DNA of 64,000 bases. Source: Bacteroidales bacterium. GTDB taxonomy: Bacteria > Bacteroidota > Bacteroidia > Bacteroidales > P3. The translations under genes and the position numbers were made by a program. Shown in pieces: positions 43,908-53,088 of this stretch; position 1 is the stretch's first letter, and each line of letters begins with the position of its first letter. The stretch lies in contig JAFVBB010000005.1 in the NCBI GenBank assembly GCA_017480225.1, positions 1 through 64,000 on the forward strand, read 5' to 3'. The notes under the pieces were generated by a model, which did not search any database, had not been told where the DNA came from, and saw nothing but the letters and a program-made list of their open reading frames with translations.

Positions 43908-43915
43908 CAAAGATA
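43908..43915 (-). promoter_or_regulatory. -7 element (TATCTTTG) for tsaD-sprF-ompA
   Basis: The minus strand reads TATCTTTG, only 9 bases from the tsaD ATG, implying a leader of a few bases at most. Confidence 0.6.
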
Positions 43916-44068
43916 CACAAAAAAAACGAATGCTTCGCGCGCGGGCTGAAAAAAGAGCCTCGCGCCGCCGCCATGGCCTGTAAACCAGCGCTCTGCGCCG
44001 CGCGGCGCCCAGCCTGCGTCAGCCTTGCGCGCAACCGCCTCACTCTCAGCGACGACACCGTGCTGCCT

Positions 44069-44182
44069 CCGTGTCAACACCGTCTGTTCTTCGATTGTTC
44101 TCCGATTGTTCTTCGATTGTTCTTCGATTTAATATCGAAGAACAATCGAAGAACAATCGAAGAACAGACGGCCCTGGGGCGG
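44069..44182. repeat. Hairpin element, copy 5 (right arm short by one 11-bp module)
   Basis: The core 44079-44172 has a full left arm, the loop TTAAT and a right arm missing exactly the CAATCGGAGAA module. Flanks are CCGTGTCAAC left and CCTGGGGCGG right. It lies in the 421-base divergent gap 43899-44319 between tsaD (-) and the small barrel gene (+). The rest of the gap holds the two promoters. Confidence 0.95.
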
Positions 44183-44247
44183 CCTTGGTCCGGCGGTCGG
44201 CAAATGTTAAAAATTGGTTTTCTTGCCTCCATTTCGAAAAATTAACC

Positions 44248-44255
44248 TATCTTTG
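44248..44255 (+). promoter_or_regulatory. -7 element (TATCTTTG) for the small barrel protein gene
   Basis: TATCTTTG 64 bases before the ATG at 44320, with TTG at 44223-44225 upstream (22-base spacer). The leader ends in a sequence shared with the gene at 62588 (GTATAACAyATTAAAAAACA). Confidence 0.65.
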
Positions 44256-44319
44256 CACTGCGAAAAGAAAGGTCGCAAACGAGCAAACAACAGTATAACA
44301 CATTAAAAAACAACACAAA

Positions 44320-44790
44320 ATGAAGAAAATCATCATCGCACTCGTGGCTGTGTTCGCAATTGGCGGCGTGGCCAACGCACAGCTTTCCGGCATTGGTGTC
44401 CGCCTGGGCGGCGGCCAGGGCTTCGGCGCCGAGCTCTCCACCATGTGGAACTTCGGCAACCGCACCGAGATCGACCTCGGCTGGAGCAGTGGCGACCACC
44501 ACACCAACTTCACCCTCACCGGTGTCTACCAGTGGCAGGGCGAGATCGGCAGCGGCTTCGGCTGGTTCGCCGGCGTCGGCGCCCGCGTGGCCTACTGGAG
44601 CTGGGAGAGCGGCTACAACAACAGCGACAGCGACATCGCCCTCGCCATTGCAGGCCAGGCCGGCATCGAGTACCAGTTCAGCGCCATCCCCATCCAGCTG
44701 AGCCTCGACATCCGTCCCTGCTTCTGGCTCATCCCCGAGACCAATTTCCACTGGGGCGACATCGCCCTCGGCATCCGCTACATGTTCTAA
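44320..44790 (+). CDS. Small exported beta-barrel-like protein
   Basis: This 156-residue protein has a signal peptide (MKKIIIALVAVFAIGGVANAQ). The mature part consists of alternating aromatic/Gly beta strands (VRLGGGQGFGAELSTMWNFG, TNFTLTGVYQWQGEI, GWFAGVGARVAYWSWE, GDIALGIRYMF) with a C-terminal aromatic residue, as in small eight-strand outer-membrane barrels. No enzymatic motif. It is monocistronic between its own promoter and a strong terminator, and likely well expressed. Confidence 0.75.
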   Translation: MKKIIIALVAVFAIGGVANAQLSGIGVRLGGGQGFGAELSTMWNFGNRTEIDLGWSSGDHHTNFTLTGVYQWQGEIGSGFGWFAGVGARVAYWSWESGYNNSDSDIALAIAGQAGIEYQFSAIPIQLSLDIRPCFWLIPETNFHWGDIALGIRYMF

Positions 44791-44819
44791 ACCTTCGCGT
44801 TGTAGCGCAAAGCAATGGA

Positions 44820-44851
44820 GGGTGCCCCCATGCGGGGGCGCCCTTTTTTTT
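44820..44851 (+). terminator. Rho-independent terminator of the small barrel gene
   Basis: GGGTGCCCCC / GGGGGCGCCC stem (one G-T pair), loop ATGC, followed by eight T. Confidence 0.9.
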
Positions 44852-44904
44852 GCCCGCGGTGCAACAATGCGGCGGCGTGAGGTATCATTATTTTTAGCGA
44901 TAGG

Positions 44905-44936
44905 CTTGCGGAATTGGCGAAAATGTTGTAACTTTG
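44905..44936 (+). promoter_or_regulatory. Promoter for the T9SS cargo gene at 44991
   Basis: CTTG at 44905-44908, a 20-base spacer and TAACTTTG at 44929-44936; the ATG is 54 bases downstream. Confidence 0.65.
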
Positions 44937-44990
44937 CACAGTTGACCGCATGGGTGAGAATGATTGTAACACAAAGAAACACACTGCAGT

Positions 44991-47900
44991 ATGAAGATAA
45001 CAGCTTTGCATAGGGTGCTTTTGGCCGCGCTTTTGGCCGCTTTTGCCGCCTGCGGCGGCGCCATGGCGCAGGGCGAGTGGTCGCAGAGCACGGCCTGCCC
45101 GGGGTGGAACAACCCGGCGTCGTTCACCTCCACGGGGTCGAGCGGCGACTACAAATACGAGGGCTTCCTGGGCTACACCGACTGCAGCAAGGCTCCAAAC
45201 GTGAAGACCGCCGAGACGGGCATCAATTGGACCGGCGGCACGGTGGTGGCAGGGCAGATGGCCACCAAGACGGTCTCCACCGGAGGCGACTGCGCCACGG
45301 TGAAAAGCAACACGAGCAACAAGCCCTACGTGATCTACAACGCCACCGACAAGATTGGCTCGCATCCTGTGAACCGCGACCCAATGACCGAGGACGAGCT
45401 GCCTTTCGTGCCGACCGATTTCAACACCAGCGAGGACGACGGGCAGGTGCCCACGGCGCTTACCCGAAGCGTGCGCATCGGCGACGCGTGCGGGCGCCCT
45501 GGCGACGATGTTAATGCCAACGGCCTGCGCTACAGCATGTACGTCACCGAGCAGAACGCCATGCTTTTCATCTACTACGCGGCCGTGATTGAGTCGCCGG
45601 GCTTCAGCTACTCGCACGGCTTGAAGGAGGATCCCGCCGTCATCATACGCGTGATGAAGCAGAACAGTGCCGGCAAGTGGGTGCAGGCAAGCCCCAACAA
45701 CCCCAACTCGCAGACGGACAGCGACACGCTGGCCTACATGGTGTCGTCGACGAGCAAGAGCATGGGCGGCACGGTGGAGGACGGCAAGGGCGGCTGGCAC
45801 GCCTGCTCGGTGTCGCCCGATGACGGCGGCTGGTGGGGCGACTACTCCATCTACTGGAAAGAATGGACAAAGGTGGCCATCAACCTGAGCGGCCTGCTCT
45901 ACGAGAATGTGCGCATCGAGGTGATGATCAGCGACTGTTGTTGGACGCAACATTTCTCCTATGCCTATGTTTGCGGCGAGTGCCGGCCGATGACCATCCG
46001 CAACAACGGCTGCCCGGCGGGCATGGCCACCGACGTGGCCACGCTGGCGGCGCCGCGCGGCCTCGACAACTATGTGTGGTTCGCGTCGGAATACGGCGTG
46101 TCCGAGCCCGCCAACAACTGCGAGCCCGGCAAGGACAATGCCTACTTCACCTTCAGGCAGCTCACCCCCGACGAGGGCAAGGAGGCCGACTCGGCCTACA
46201 TTTACAAAGTGCAGGCGTCGGACTTCAAGGTGACGAAGAGCGGCATGTCGGCAGGCAGCACGGTAACGGTCGACTCGGTGGGACCCACGCAGACCTTCCG
46301 CTGCACCATGACCTCGGCCCTCGACCCCGCCAAGCCCTTCAAGACCAACCTCTACGTCAACGTCACCAACACCAAGCCCACGATGAGGATTGACACCCTG
46401 AGCCTCTGCGGCGGCGACGTGGAGCTGAAGAACCTGAGCTTTGTGCCGGGCAACGAGGCCGACGGCGTAGACCTGTCGTCGACCACATGGACGTTCTACA
46501 ACAACCCCGAGTGCCTGGGCGTGTCAGACAGCGTCTTCACCGGCCAGCAGCTCACCGCCCACTACACCGACGGCGAGCTCAAGGGCATCAAGGTGCGCAC
46601 CAACGCCGTGGTCGACGACGACAGCGAGTGCTACTCCGAGGCCATCTACCCCATAAGGCCGCTGCCCAACCCGGTGGCGGGCATGACGCTGAGCAAGCAG
46701 GTGCTGTGCGACGACGACGAGGTGACGCTGACCGACGCCTGCCCTACCTCGACCGAGCGCTTCTGGGTGTTCCTCGACCAGGACGACGAGGATGCCACAG
46801 CTCCCACCGACACCCTGCGCCAGAGCGGCGACGAGCGCCAGGTGACGCGCCCGTTCACACACTCCATCGAGCCGATAGACCTGATTGTGCGCAACGGCCT
46901 GTACTACATGGCCGAGGCTGACACCGTGTGGTGCGCCGACACCGTGCGCGACAGCGTGTTCGTCTTCCTGCACCCCGAGCTCGAGGTGCTGGGCGACACG
47001 ATAGTGTGCAACGGCACGCTTACCGACGCCACCGTGAACGCCATAGGGGTCGATGGCTGCTCGTATGAGTGGTCCACCTCTAACGGCAGCATCACCGGTG
47101 GCCTGCCCAGCGGCACGCACCTAGCCGTGACTCCCTATGCCGACACGGCCACCTACTATGTGCGAGTCACCAGTCCGCAGGGATGCGTGGCGTGGGACAG
47201 CATACATGCCTACCTTGTGGTGCCGAGGCTGCAGATGCTGCCCGCCGACGGCAAGATATGCCCGGGCGACTCGGTGGTGCTCATCGGCAGCCACGCCCAG
47301 TCGTACACCTGGACGGCCGCGCCCACCGACCTCTCGCTGGCCGGGCAGGAGGAGGAGGAGCGCATTGTGGTCTACCCCGACCGCAACACCACCTACACCC
47401 TCACCGGCCACGGCGGCACCGGCGAGAACCGCTGCGACGCCACGCCCCTCAAGGCGCAGGTGAGGGTCTATCCCTACCCCGAGAGCAATGTGCTGCTCGA
47501 CCCCGGCATTGTCGACTCTGACGACCCGACCGTCACCCTGACCGACGCGTCGGCCTATGCGGTGAGCTCGTCGTGGCTCTTCAACGGCGGCCTTGCCGAG
47601 GAAGGGCGCGTCGTGACGCACACCTTCGACGAGGCCACCGGCACCGACTCGGTCTACGTCACCCTCACCTCGACCAACGAGCTGGGCTGCGTCACGGTGT
47701 ATCCCTTCGCCATTCCTGTGAACATGTTCACGGCGTGGTTCCCCAACAGCTTCACGCCCGGCAGTGAGGATGAGAACGCCGTCTTCCGCCTCTACACCAT
47801 CAACGACTACGAGTACTTCCACATTTACATCTACAACCGTGGCGGGCAGCTGGTCTACGAGAGCAACGACCCCGCGTTTGAGTGGGACGGCACCCGCGAC

Positions 47901-48005
47901 GGCCGCGCCCTGCCGCAGGGTGGCTACGTGTACATGTGCCGCTACCGCAAGCCGGGCACGTACAATGTGAACAGCCTCACCGGGTCGGTCAGCCTCATAA
48001 GATAG
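44991..48005 (+). CDS. Large T9SS type B (CHU_C) cargo protein
   Basis: This 1004-residue secreted protein has a signal peptide ending near AMAQ (residue 27). The N-terminal about 330 residues contain no fold I can name (Cys-containing, YSYHGLKEDPAV...). From about residue 340 come several Ig/PKD-like modules with repeated D-T-V and C...C elements (VTLTDACPTSTERFWVF, GCSYEWSTSNGSI, SYTWTAAPTD). The last 90 residues (FTAWFPNSFTPGSEDENAVFRLY ... IYIYNRGGQLVYES ... GYVYMCRYRKPG) form the type B sorting domain. A surface adhesin or mucin-like protein is likely. It is followed 4 bases later by recQ. Confidence 0.85.
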   Translation: MKITALHRVLLAALLAAFAACGGAMAQGEWSQSTACPGWNNPASFTSTGSSGDYKYEGFLGYTDCSKAPNVKTAETGINWTGGTVVAGQMATKTVSTGGDCATVKSNTSNKPYVIYNATDKIGSHPVNRDPMTEDELPFVPTDFNTSEDDGQVPTALTRSVRIGDACGRPGDDVNANGLRYSMYVTEQNAMLFIYYAAVIESPGFSYSHGLKEDPAVIIRVMKQNSAGKWVQASPNNPNSQTDSDTLAYMVSSTSKSMGGTVEDGKGGWHACSVSPDDGGWWGDYSIYWKEWTKVAINLSGLLYENVRIEVMISDCCWTQHFSYAYVCGECRPMTIRNNGCPAGMATDVATLAAPRGLDNYVWFASEYGVSEPANNCEPGKDNAYFTFRQLTPDEGKEADSAYIYKVQASDFKVTKSGMSAGSTVTVDSVGPTQTFRCTMTSALDPAKPFKTNLYVNVTNTKPTMRIDTLSLCGGDVELKNLSFVPGNEADGVDLSSTTWTFYNNPECLGVSDSVFTGQQLTAHYTDGELKGIKVRTNAVVDDDSECYSEAIYPIRPLPNPVAGMTLSKQVLCDDDEVTLTDACPTSTERFWVFLDQDDEDATAPTDTLRQSGDERQVTRPFTHSIEPIDLIVRNGLYYMAEADTVWCADTVRDSVFVFLHPELEVLGDTIVCNGTLTDATVNAIGVDGCSYEWSTSNGSITGGLPSGTHLAVTPYADTATYYVRVTSPQGCVAWDSIHAYLVVPRLQMLPADGKICPGDSVVLIGSHAQSYTWTAAPTDLSLAGQEEEERIVVYPDRNTTYTLTGHGGTGENRCDATPLKAQVRVYPYPESNVLLDPGIVDSDDPTVTLTDASAYAVSSSWLFNGGLAEEGRVVTHTFDEATGTDSVYVTLTSTNELGCVTVYPFAIPVNMFTAWFPNSFTPGSEDENAVFRLYTINDYEYFHIYIYNRGGQLVYESNDPAFEWDGTRDGRALPQGGYVYMCRYRKPGTYNVNSLTGSVSLIR

Positions 48006-48009
48006 GCCG

Positions 48010-49899
48010 ATGCCCGACAAATACAGCCTGCTCAAGCGCTATTGGGGCTACAGCGGTTTCAGGCCGTTGCAGGAGCAGATTGTTGACGCGGTGGCCTCAG
48101 GCCGCGACACGCTGGTGCTGCTGCCGACAGGCGGCGGCAAAAGCCTCTGCTACCAGCTTCCGGCGTTGATGAGAGAGGGTCTGTGTCTTGTGGTGTCGCC
48201 GCTCATTGCCTTGATGAAAGACCAGGTGCAGAGCCTCAACGACAGGAAGCTGCGCGCCGCCTGCCTGGTGTCGGGCATGGCTGCCGACGAGGCCACGTCG
48301 GTGCTCTACAATGCCATCTCAGGCGGCATTAAGTTCCTATTTGTCTCGCCCGAAAGGCTGCTCAACCGCCGCTTTGTGGAGCACCTGCGCCAGATGCGGC
48401 TGTGCTTGATAGCGGTCGACGAGGCTCACTGCATATCGCAGTGGGGCTACGATTTCCGTCCGCCATACCTGCGTGTTGCCGAGGTGAGGGCTCTCCACCC
48501 CGGGGTTCCGCTGGTGGCGCTGACTGCAACGGCCACTCCTGCGGTGGCTGAGGATGTTCGCCAGAAGTTGCAGATGCGCGACGGCCTCACCTTCCAGTCG
48601 TCGTTCTACCGCAACAACCTGGCCTACCGCGTGGAGCGCTGTTCAGACAAGGTGCCACGGCTGGCGCAGCTGATACAGACGGCCGGAGGCAGCGCCATAG
48701 TGTATGTGCGCAGCCGCAAACTCACCAAGATGGTGGCCGACGCGCTGACCTCGCGTGGCATTGGGGCCTTGAGCTATCATGCCGGGCTGGACACCTCCGA
48801 GCGTGACGCGCGGCAGCGCATGTGGACGGAGAACCAGTGCCGGGTAATTGTGGCCACAAATGCTTTCGGCATGGGTATTGACAAGCCCGACGTGAGACTG
48901 GTGGCGCACATCGATGTGCCAGACTCGCTTGAGGCCTACTTCCAGGAAGCCGGACGTGCGGGGCGCGACGGCAAGCCCGCACAGGCTGTGCTGCTCTGCG
49001 ACGAGGCCGACCTGGAGCGCTGCCGCCGCAATCTCGACGACGATTTCCCCCCGTTGCGTTTTGTGCAGAACATCTACCGTGCCCTGTGCAACTACTACAA
49101 AATACCGATGGGCAGCGGCGCCGACACGGCCTACGACTTCGACCTTGCTGCGGTGTGCAGTGAGTACAACCTCGACCCGAGGCGCTTTTACAGCGCCTGT
49201 CGCTTCCTTGAGCGCGAGGGCTTGATTGCCCTGCCCGACCGTGAGGACACGTCGTCGCAGCTGCTGGTGGTCATGCGCCGTGACGAGCTTTACCGCCTGC
49301 AGGTCGACCACCAGCGCATGGGCATGGTGATGCTGGCAGTGGTGCGTATGTATGGCAGCGTGTTCACCGAGTCAACCCCCATCGACGAGGAGAAGATAGC
49401 ACGGCGTGCAATGATGAGCGCATCCGATGTGCGCGCCCTGCTGAAGCAGATGCACGAGATGCACGTAGTGACCTACCGCCAGCGACCCACGAAGCCGCAG
49501 ATACTCTTCACCTGCGAGCGCGTCGATGAGAAGAGCATCGCTTTCAGGGAGAGCAGCTTCGCGCAGCTGAAGGAAGCTGCAGGCCGTCGTCTTGACGCCA
49601 TGCTTGACTATGTGGCCGATGGCGACCTCTGCCGAAGCCAGCGACTGCTGGCCTATTTTGGTGAGGCTGGCAGTTGCCGTTGCGGAGTGTGCGATGTCTG
49701 CCTGAAGGCATCGCAGAACGGCGGCGAACTGCGCAAGGCCATAGTAGGCACACTGCAGGGCGGCCCCATGCCGGCCGCCGACCTGGTGCGCCTGCTGAAA
49801 AGCGAGGGCTACGTCGGCGTGGGTGAGTGCCTGCGCGACCTGCTTGACGAAAGCGTCCTCCTGATAAATGCCGACCGCGTGCTGACCCTCTGCCGTTAG
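48010..49899 (+). CDS. recQ: ATP-dependent DNA helicase RecQ
   Basis: This 629-residue 3'-5' helicase has Walker A TGGGKSLCYQLP (40-51), DEAH at 137-140 followed by CISQWGYDFRPPYLRV, motif III LTATATP, and motifs V/VI VIVATNAFGMGIDKPDVR ... QEAGRAGRDG. The Zn/RQC region is present with the Cys cluster SCRCGVCDVC near residue 560. No full HRDC domain is evident at the C-terminus; the last about 50 residues form a short helical region. Involved in recombination and fork repair. It starts 4 bases after the T9SS cargo gene, an odd partner. Confidence 0.94.
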   Translation: MPDKYSLLKRYWGYSGFRPLQEQIVDAVASGRDTLVLLPTGGGKSLCYQLPALMREGLCLVVSPLIALMKDQVQSLNDRKLRAACLVSGMAADEATSVLYNAISGGIKFLFVSPERLLNRRFVEHLRQMRLCLIAVDEAHCISQWGYDFRPPYLRVAEVRALHPGVPLVALTATATPAVAEDVRQKLQMRDGLTFQSSFYRNNLAYRVERCSDKVPRLAQLIQTAGGSAIVYVRSRKLTKMVADALTSRGIGALSYHAGLDTSERDARQRMWTENQCRVIVATNAFGMGIDKPDVRLVAHIDVPDSLEAYFQEAGRAGRDGKPAQAVLLCDEADLERCRRNLDDDFPPLRFVQNIYRALCNYYKIPMGSGADTAYDFDLAAVCSEYNLDPRRFYSACRFLEREGLIALPDREDTSSQLLVVMRRDELYRLQVDHQRMGMVMLAVVRMYGSVFTESTPIDEEKIARRAMMSASDVRALLKQMHEMHVVTYRQRPTKPQILFTCERVDEKSIAFRESSFAQLKEAAGRRLDAMLDYVADGDLCRSQRLLAYFGEAGSCRCGVCDVCLKASQNGGELRKAIVGTLQGGPMPAADLVRLLKSEGYVGVGECLRDLLDESVLLINADRVLTLCR

Positions 49900-50070
49900 G
49901 CCGGGTCCGATGCCGCCTTGTCGTCGAAAAGCGAGATATTGATATTTTGTGTGGCCTGAGATTTAGCAGCCTGATACCATGCATTATAGTTGCCCAGTTT
50001 GGCGTGCAGGGTAGGGGATTGCCTCAGTCGTCGTAGACGGCAATGCGTAAATCGTTGACGCGACACACTT

Positions 50071-50670
50071 TCAACGGGCATTCTGTTTTTGGCAGGGAAT
50101 GAGGGCGGCTTCCTGGCTTTTTAGCTCGGCGAAAAGGCGCGAGGTCGGCAGCCCCATCACGTTGTAGTAGCAGCCCTCGATGCCACTGATTCCCACCATG
50201 CCTATCCATTCCTGTATGCCATAGGCGCCAGCCTTGTCTGCCGGGTGGAAGGTGTCCACATAGTGGCTGATGGTCGACTCGTCGAGATGGCGGAAGTGCA
50301 CCCGCGTTGCCTCGGTGAACGACCGCTCGGCGGCCGCGGTTCGCAGGCACACTCCGGTGTACACTGTGTGCGTCTTGCCCGAGAGCGAGCGCAGCATGGC
50401 CACCGCCTCGTCGCGTCCGGCTGGTTTGCCCAATGCCATTCCCTCCAGTGCCACCACGGTGTCGGCAGTCACCAGCACCTCGTCTTGCTGAAGCCGGGCC
50501 GTGTCGAATGCTGCCGCCTTGCGCCTTGCCAGGTGCTCGGCCACGTCGCTTGCGGCCATTGCCGCTGGCGTGTGCTCGTCGACGTCGACATCGACGCATC
50601 GCACCTCGAAGCCCAGACGTGCCGCCAGCTCGCGCCGACGCGGCGATTTGGATGCCAGCACAATCTTCAT
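50071..50670 (-). CDS. maf: Maf family nucleoside-triphosphate pyrophosphatase
   Basis: This 199-residue protein hydrolyses non-canonical or modified nucleoside triphosphates (house-cleaning). The opening MKIVLASKSPRRRELAARLGF is the family signature (S7-K-S-P-R-R-R), TADTVV carries the catalytic Asp, and KAGAYGIQEW is conserved near the C-terminus. Start and length are normal. It is the last gene of the glycogen-synthase-like/DUF4270/MORN/maf operon (6-base gap). No terminator is obvious before recQ's convergent stop. Confidence 0.92.
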   Translation of the reverse strand: MKIVLASKSPRRRELAARLGFEVRCVDVDVDEHTPAAMAASDVAEHLARRKAAAFDTARLQQDEVLVTADTVVALEGMALGKPAGRDEAVAMLRSLSGKTHTVYTGVCLRTAAAERSFTEATRVHFRHLDESTISHYVDTFHPADKAGAYGIQEWIGMVGISGIEGCYYNVMGLPTSRLFAELKSQEAALIPCQKQNAR

Positions 50671-50676
50671 GGCCGA

Positions 50677-51819
50677 CTACTTCACGCGCTCGCCGTGCTT
50701 GAACTTGGCCGTATAGGCTTCCTTGCCGCCGTCATACCACGTCCACTTGCCGTCTTTCTCGCCGTCGACAAACGAGCCCTTCTCCACCGGTGCGCCGTTC
50801 TCCTCGAAACGCTCGTAGCTGCCGTCGAGCACGCCATCGCTGTAGTGCTGGCGTATCTCAACCTGCCCGTTGGGGTAGTAGCGCACCTCCTCGCCCTCCT
50901 TCTCGTCGAGCGAATAGTGTATCTCGTAGCGTGTCGAGCCGTCGTCGTAGAGGCCGCGCCATGTGCCGTCCTTCTTGCCGTGTGCGAAGAATCCCTCGTA
51001 GTCTACCGCCCCGTCTTCATACCAGGCCACCCACTTGCCCTCTTCCAGACCGTTGGAGTAATTGCCCTCGTGCAGCTTGGCGCCGCTCTCGTAGTAGGTG
51101 GTCCACTTCAGCTGCCGTTTGCCGAAGCGGCACATGCCCTCGCGCCACAGCTCGCCGGTCTCGTAGTAGTAGGTCCACTTGCCGCTTTCCGTGCCGTTGT
51201 ACCAGTTGCCCACGATGCCCAGCTTGCCTGTGGTACGCCAAAAGTAGCGCCACTCGCCGTTCTGGAGACCCTGGTTGAAGTCGCCCTCCATGTCGGTGCC
51301 CCCGTTGGCGAACCACCACTGCGCGTGGCCGTGCAGCGAGTCGTCCTTGTACGAGCCCTCGAAGCGCAGCTGTCCGTTGCGGTGCCACTGGCGTGTGGCG
51401 CCCTGGCGCTTGCCGTCCACGTAGGTGGCCTCTTCCTCCAGTCTGCCGTTGCTATGCCACGAGCGGTAGAGTCCGTTGCGCTGCCCGTCCTCCACGTTGA
51501 CCTCGCTCTTGAGGTCGCCGTTGCGGAACCACGTGCGGCTCACGCCGGTGCCGTGGCACTCCTCGCCCATGCGGCTGCCGTCCTCGTAGTAGAGTGTCCA
51601 CGTGCCGGTCTTGCGGCCTGCGGTGTACGAGCCCTGCTGCGACATGGTGCCGTCTGGATACCACCACGTCCACTGCCCGGTGCGTTTGCCCTCGGCGTTG
51701 AGTGTGCCCTCCACCTGCAGCTGCTTGCTGTCGGTGTAGGTCTTGCGGTAGCTCGTTTGTGCGCTTGCTAATGAGGGCAGCACGAAGGCTACGAGGGCTG
51801 CCACTAAAAGTCGTTTCAT
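50677..51819 (-). CDS. Exported MORN-repeat variant protein
   Basis: This 380-residue protein has a signal peptide (MKRLLVAALVAFVLPSLASAQ) and then about fourteen copies of a 22-24-residue beta-hairpin repeat of the MORN-2 type (for example GQWTWWYPDGTMSQQGSYTAG, GTWTLYYEDGSRMGEECHG, GKWTYYYETGELWREGMCR). Repeats of this type are also annotated as YwqK-family. They probably form an elongated, surface- or periplasm-exposed beta rod. Ligand unknown. 8 bases after DUF4270 and 6 before maf. Confidence 0.85.
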   Translation of the reverse strand: MKRLLVAALVAFVLPSLASAQTSYRKTYTDSKQLQVEGTLNAEGKRTGQWTWWYPDGTMSQQGSYTAGRKTGTWTLYYEDGSRMGEECHGTGVSRTWFRNGDLKSEVNVEDGQRNGLYRSWHSNGRLEEEATYVDGKRQGATRQWHRNGQLRFEGSYKDDSLHGHAQWWFANGGTDMEGDFNQGLQNGEWRYFWRTTGKLGIVGNWYNGTESGKWTYYYETGELWREGMCRFGKRQLKWTTYYESGAKLHEGNYSNGLEEGKWVAWYEDGAVDYEGFFAHGKKDGTWRGLYDDGSTRYEIHYSLDEKEGEEVRYYPNGQVEIRQHYSDGVLDGSYERFEENGAPVEKGSFVDGEKDGKWTWYDGGKEAYTAKFKHGERVK

Positions 51820-51827
51820 AATGGTTG

Positions 51828-53084
51828 CTATTCGCTGTAGACTAATTCGATGCGTACAGGTGACGCCGCCTCTGCGCCGGCGGCCACCACGCGGCGTGCC
51901 GAGCTGCGGCGTGCGTCGAGCAGCAGCAGTGTGCCGGGGTCGTAGCCCTGGCGGATGATGTTCTGCACATGCTGCGTCACCCTCATGCGGTAGCAGCCGC
52001 GCGCCTCGTCGAAGCTGCCGTCGTAGCCGCCCAGGGTGTAGAGGTCGAGCAGGTCGCTGATGTAGGAGTCGTTGCGCCCTGGGTTCTTCTTCATGGCCAT
52101 CACGCGCTCGGGCAGCGAGGAGTGGTCGGGCGTAAGCACCGGCAGCAGCAGCTCGGCGTGGTGTACCGTGGCGGTGGGGTGGGCGGCGGCGAAGGCGCGT
52201 ATGGCCGTGTCAAAGCTGAGCAGCGTGTTGTAGCCTGCCAGGGGCTCGAGGTAGAGCTGCTGCGAGCCGTCGAGGCTGTCGGAGCCGTCAACGGCCGCGC
52301 CGCTGTAGTCGTGGCTGAAGTGCAGGAAGTGCGACGCCGTGCCCAGCAGGAAGGTGTAGAGGCTGCTGGCGGTGTCGTCGTCGTAGGTGTGGTAGTACAC
52401 CTCTATGCGCGAGTCGTTGGTGCGGGTGAAGTCGAGGTCGGCCATGCCCAGGTCGGCGTCGTCGACGATGCGTATGCGCAGGCCGCGCGTCAGCTGCACG
52501 AACTCCTCGGCGCTGGCGTTGCTGCGCAGTGCCGACGCCAGCCCGTCGCTCAGCTTCATGCGCACCAGCGTGTCGCCGGGCGCCAGGGTCAGCGTGTTGT
52601 CGAAGAGCGGGGCGCCGCCCTCGACGGCCAGCGTGCTCGAGGCGTAGTAACTGGTGTCGCCCAGCAGCGGCTCGGCCAGCTGGCGCACCTCGAAGTGGAA
52701 GTTGTAGGTGGCTGTCGAGTCGGGGTAGCGGCTGCGGCTGCTCAAGCTGAGCACCACCGAGTCGATGGTCTGCGAGGCGAAGTTGATGCTGCCCATCTTG
52801 TCGTTGAGGGCAATCTGGGTGAAGAGCTCCGCGCTCACGAAGCCGTAGGTGGCGTCGCGGTGGTTGCCCACGATGCCGTAGGCGTAGTCGGAGGTCAGCA
52901 GCGAGTCGTCGCGCACACTCAGGGCGCGGTCGGCGTAGAGGGTGTGGCGGTGCCCCTCGAAGAGGGTGCTCTCGTCGACGAGGTCGAGCCCCAGCCCCGA
53001 CTCCTCGTCGATGCAGGCTGCGGGCAGCAGCGCCGCCGCGGCCAGCAGCAGCGGCATGGCGGCGCGAAGCAGGCGGTGTGTCAT
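51828..53084 (-). CDS. DUF4270 family lipoprotein
   Basis: ATG 53082-53084 (MTHRLLRAAMPLL...) is the likely start: it lies 4 bases after the upstream stop, whereas the longer frame needs a TTG inside the upstream gene. The 418-residue protein has a lipobox (LLPAAC, the next residues IDEESGLG form the spacer), then a long beta-rich body with ALSVRDDSLLTSDYAYGIVGNHRDATYG and repeated LxLPVL-type strands, typical of DUF4270. In several Bacteroidota this family is encoded next to the glycogen/starch synthase-like gene, as here. Probably surface- or periplasm-exposed; function unknown. Confidence 0.82.
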   Translation of the reverse strand: MTHRLLRAAMPLLLAAAALLPAACIDEESGLGLDLVDESTLFEGHRHTLYADRALSVRDDSLLTSDYAYGIVGNHRDATYGFVSAELFTQIALNDKMGSINFASQTIDSVVLSLSSRSRYPDSTATYNFHFEVRQLAEPLLGDTSYYASSTLAVEGGAPLFDNTLTLAPGDTLVRMKLSDGLASALRSNASAEEFVQLTRGLRIRIVDDADLGMADLDFTRTNDSRIEVYYHTYDDDTASSLYTFLLGTASHFLHFSHDYSGAAVDGSDSLDGSQQLYLEPLAGYNTLLSFDTAIRAFAAAHPTATVHHAELLLPVLTPDHSSLPERVMAMKKNPGRNDSYISDLLDLYTLGGYDGSFDEARGCYRMRVTQHVQNIIRQGYDPGTLLLLDARRSSARRVVAAGAEAASPVRIELVYSE

Positions 53085-53088
53085 TGCG

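Noticed and set aside
44069-44182. Hairpin elements as ordinary terminators
   Set aside because: They have no T tract after the stem, and three of six lie between divergent genes where no transcript ends.
49896-50081. Short minus-strand ORF (61 codons) between recQ and maf
   Set aside because: It begins with ATG overlapping the end of maf, but has no recognisable domain and its stop overlaps the recQ stop antiparallel; too weak to call a gene. The 171-base gap otherwise shows nothing.
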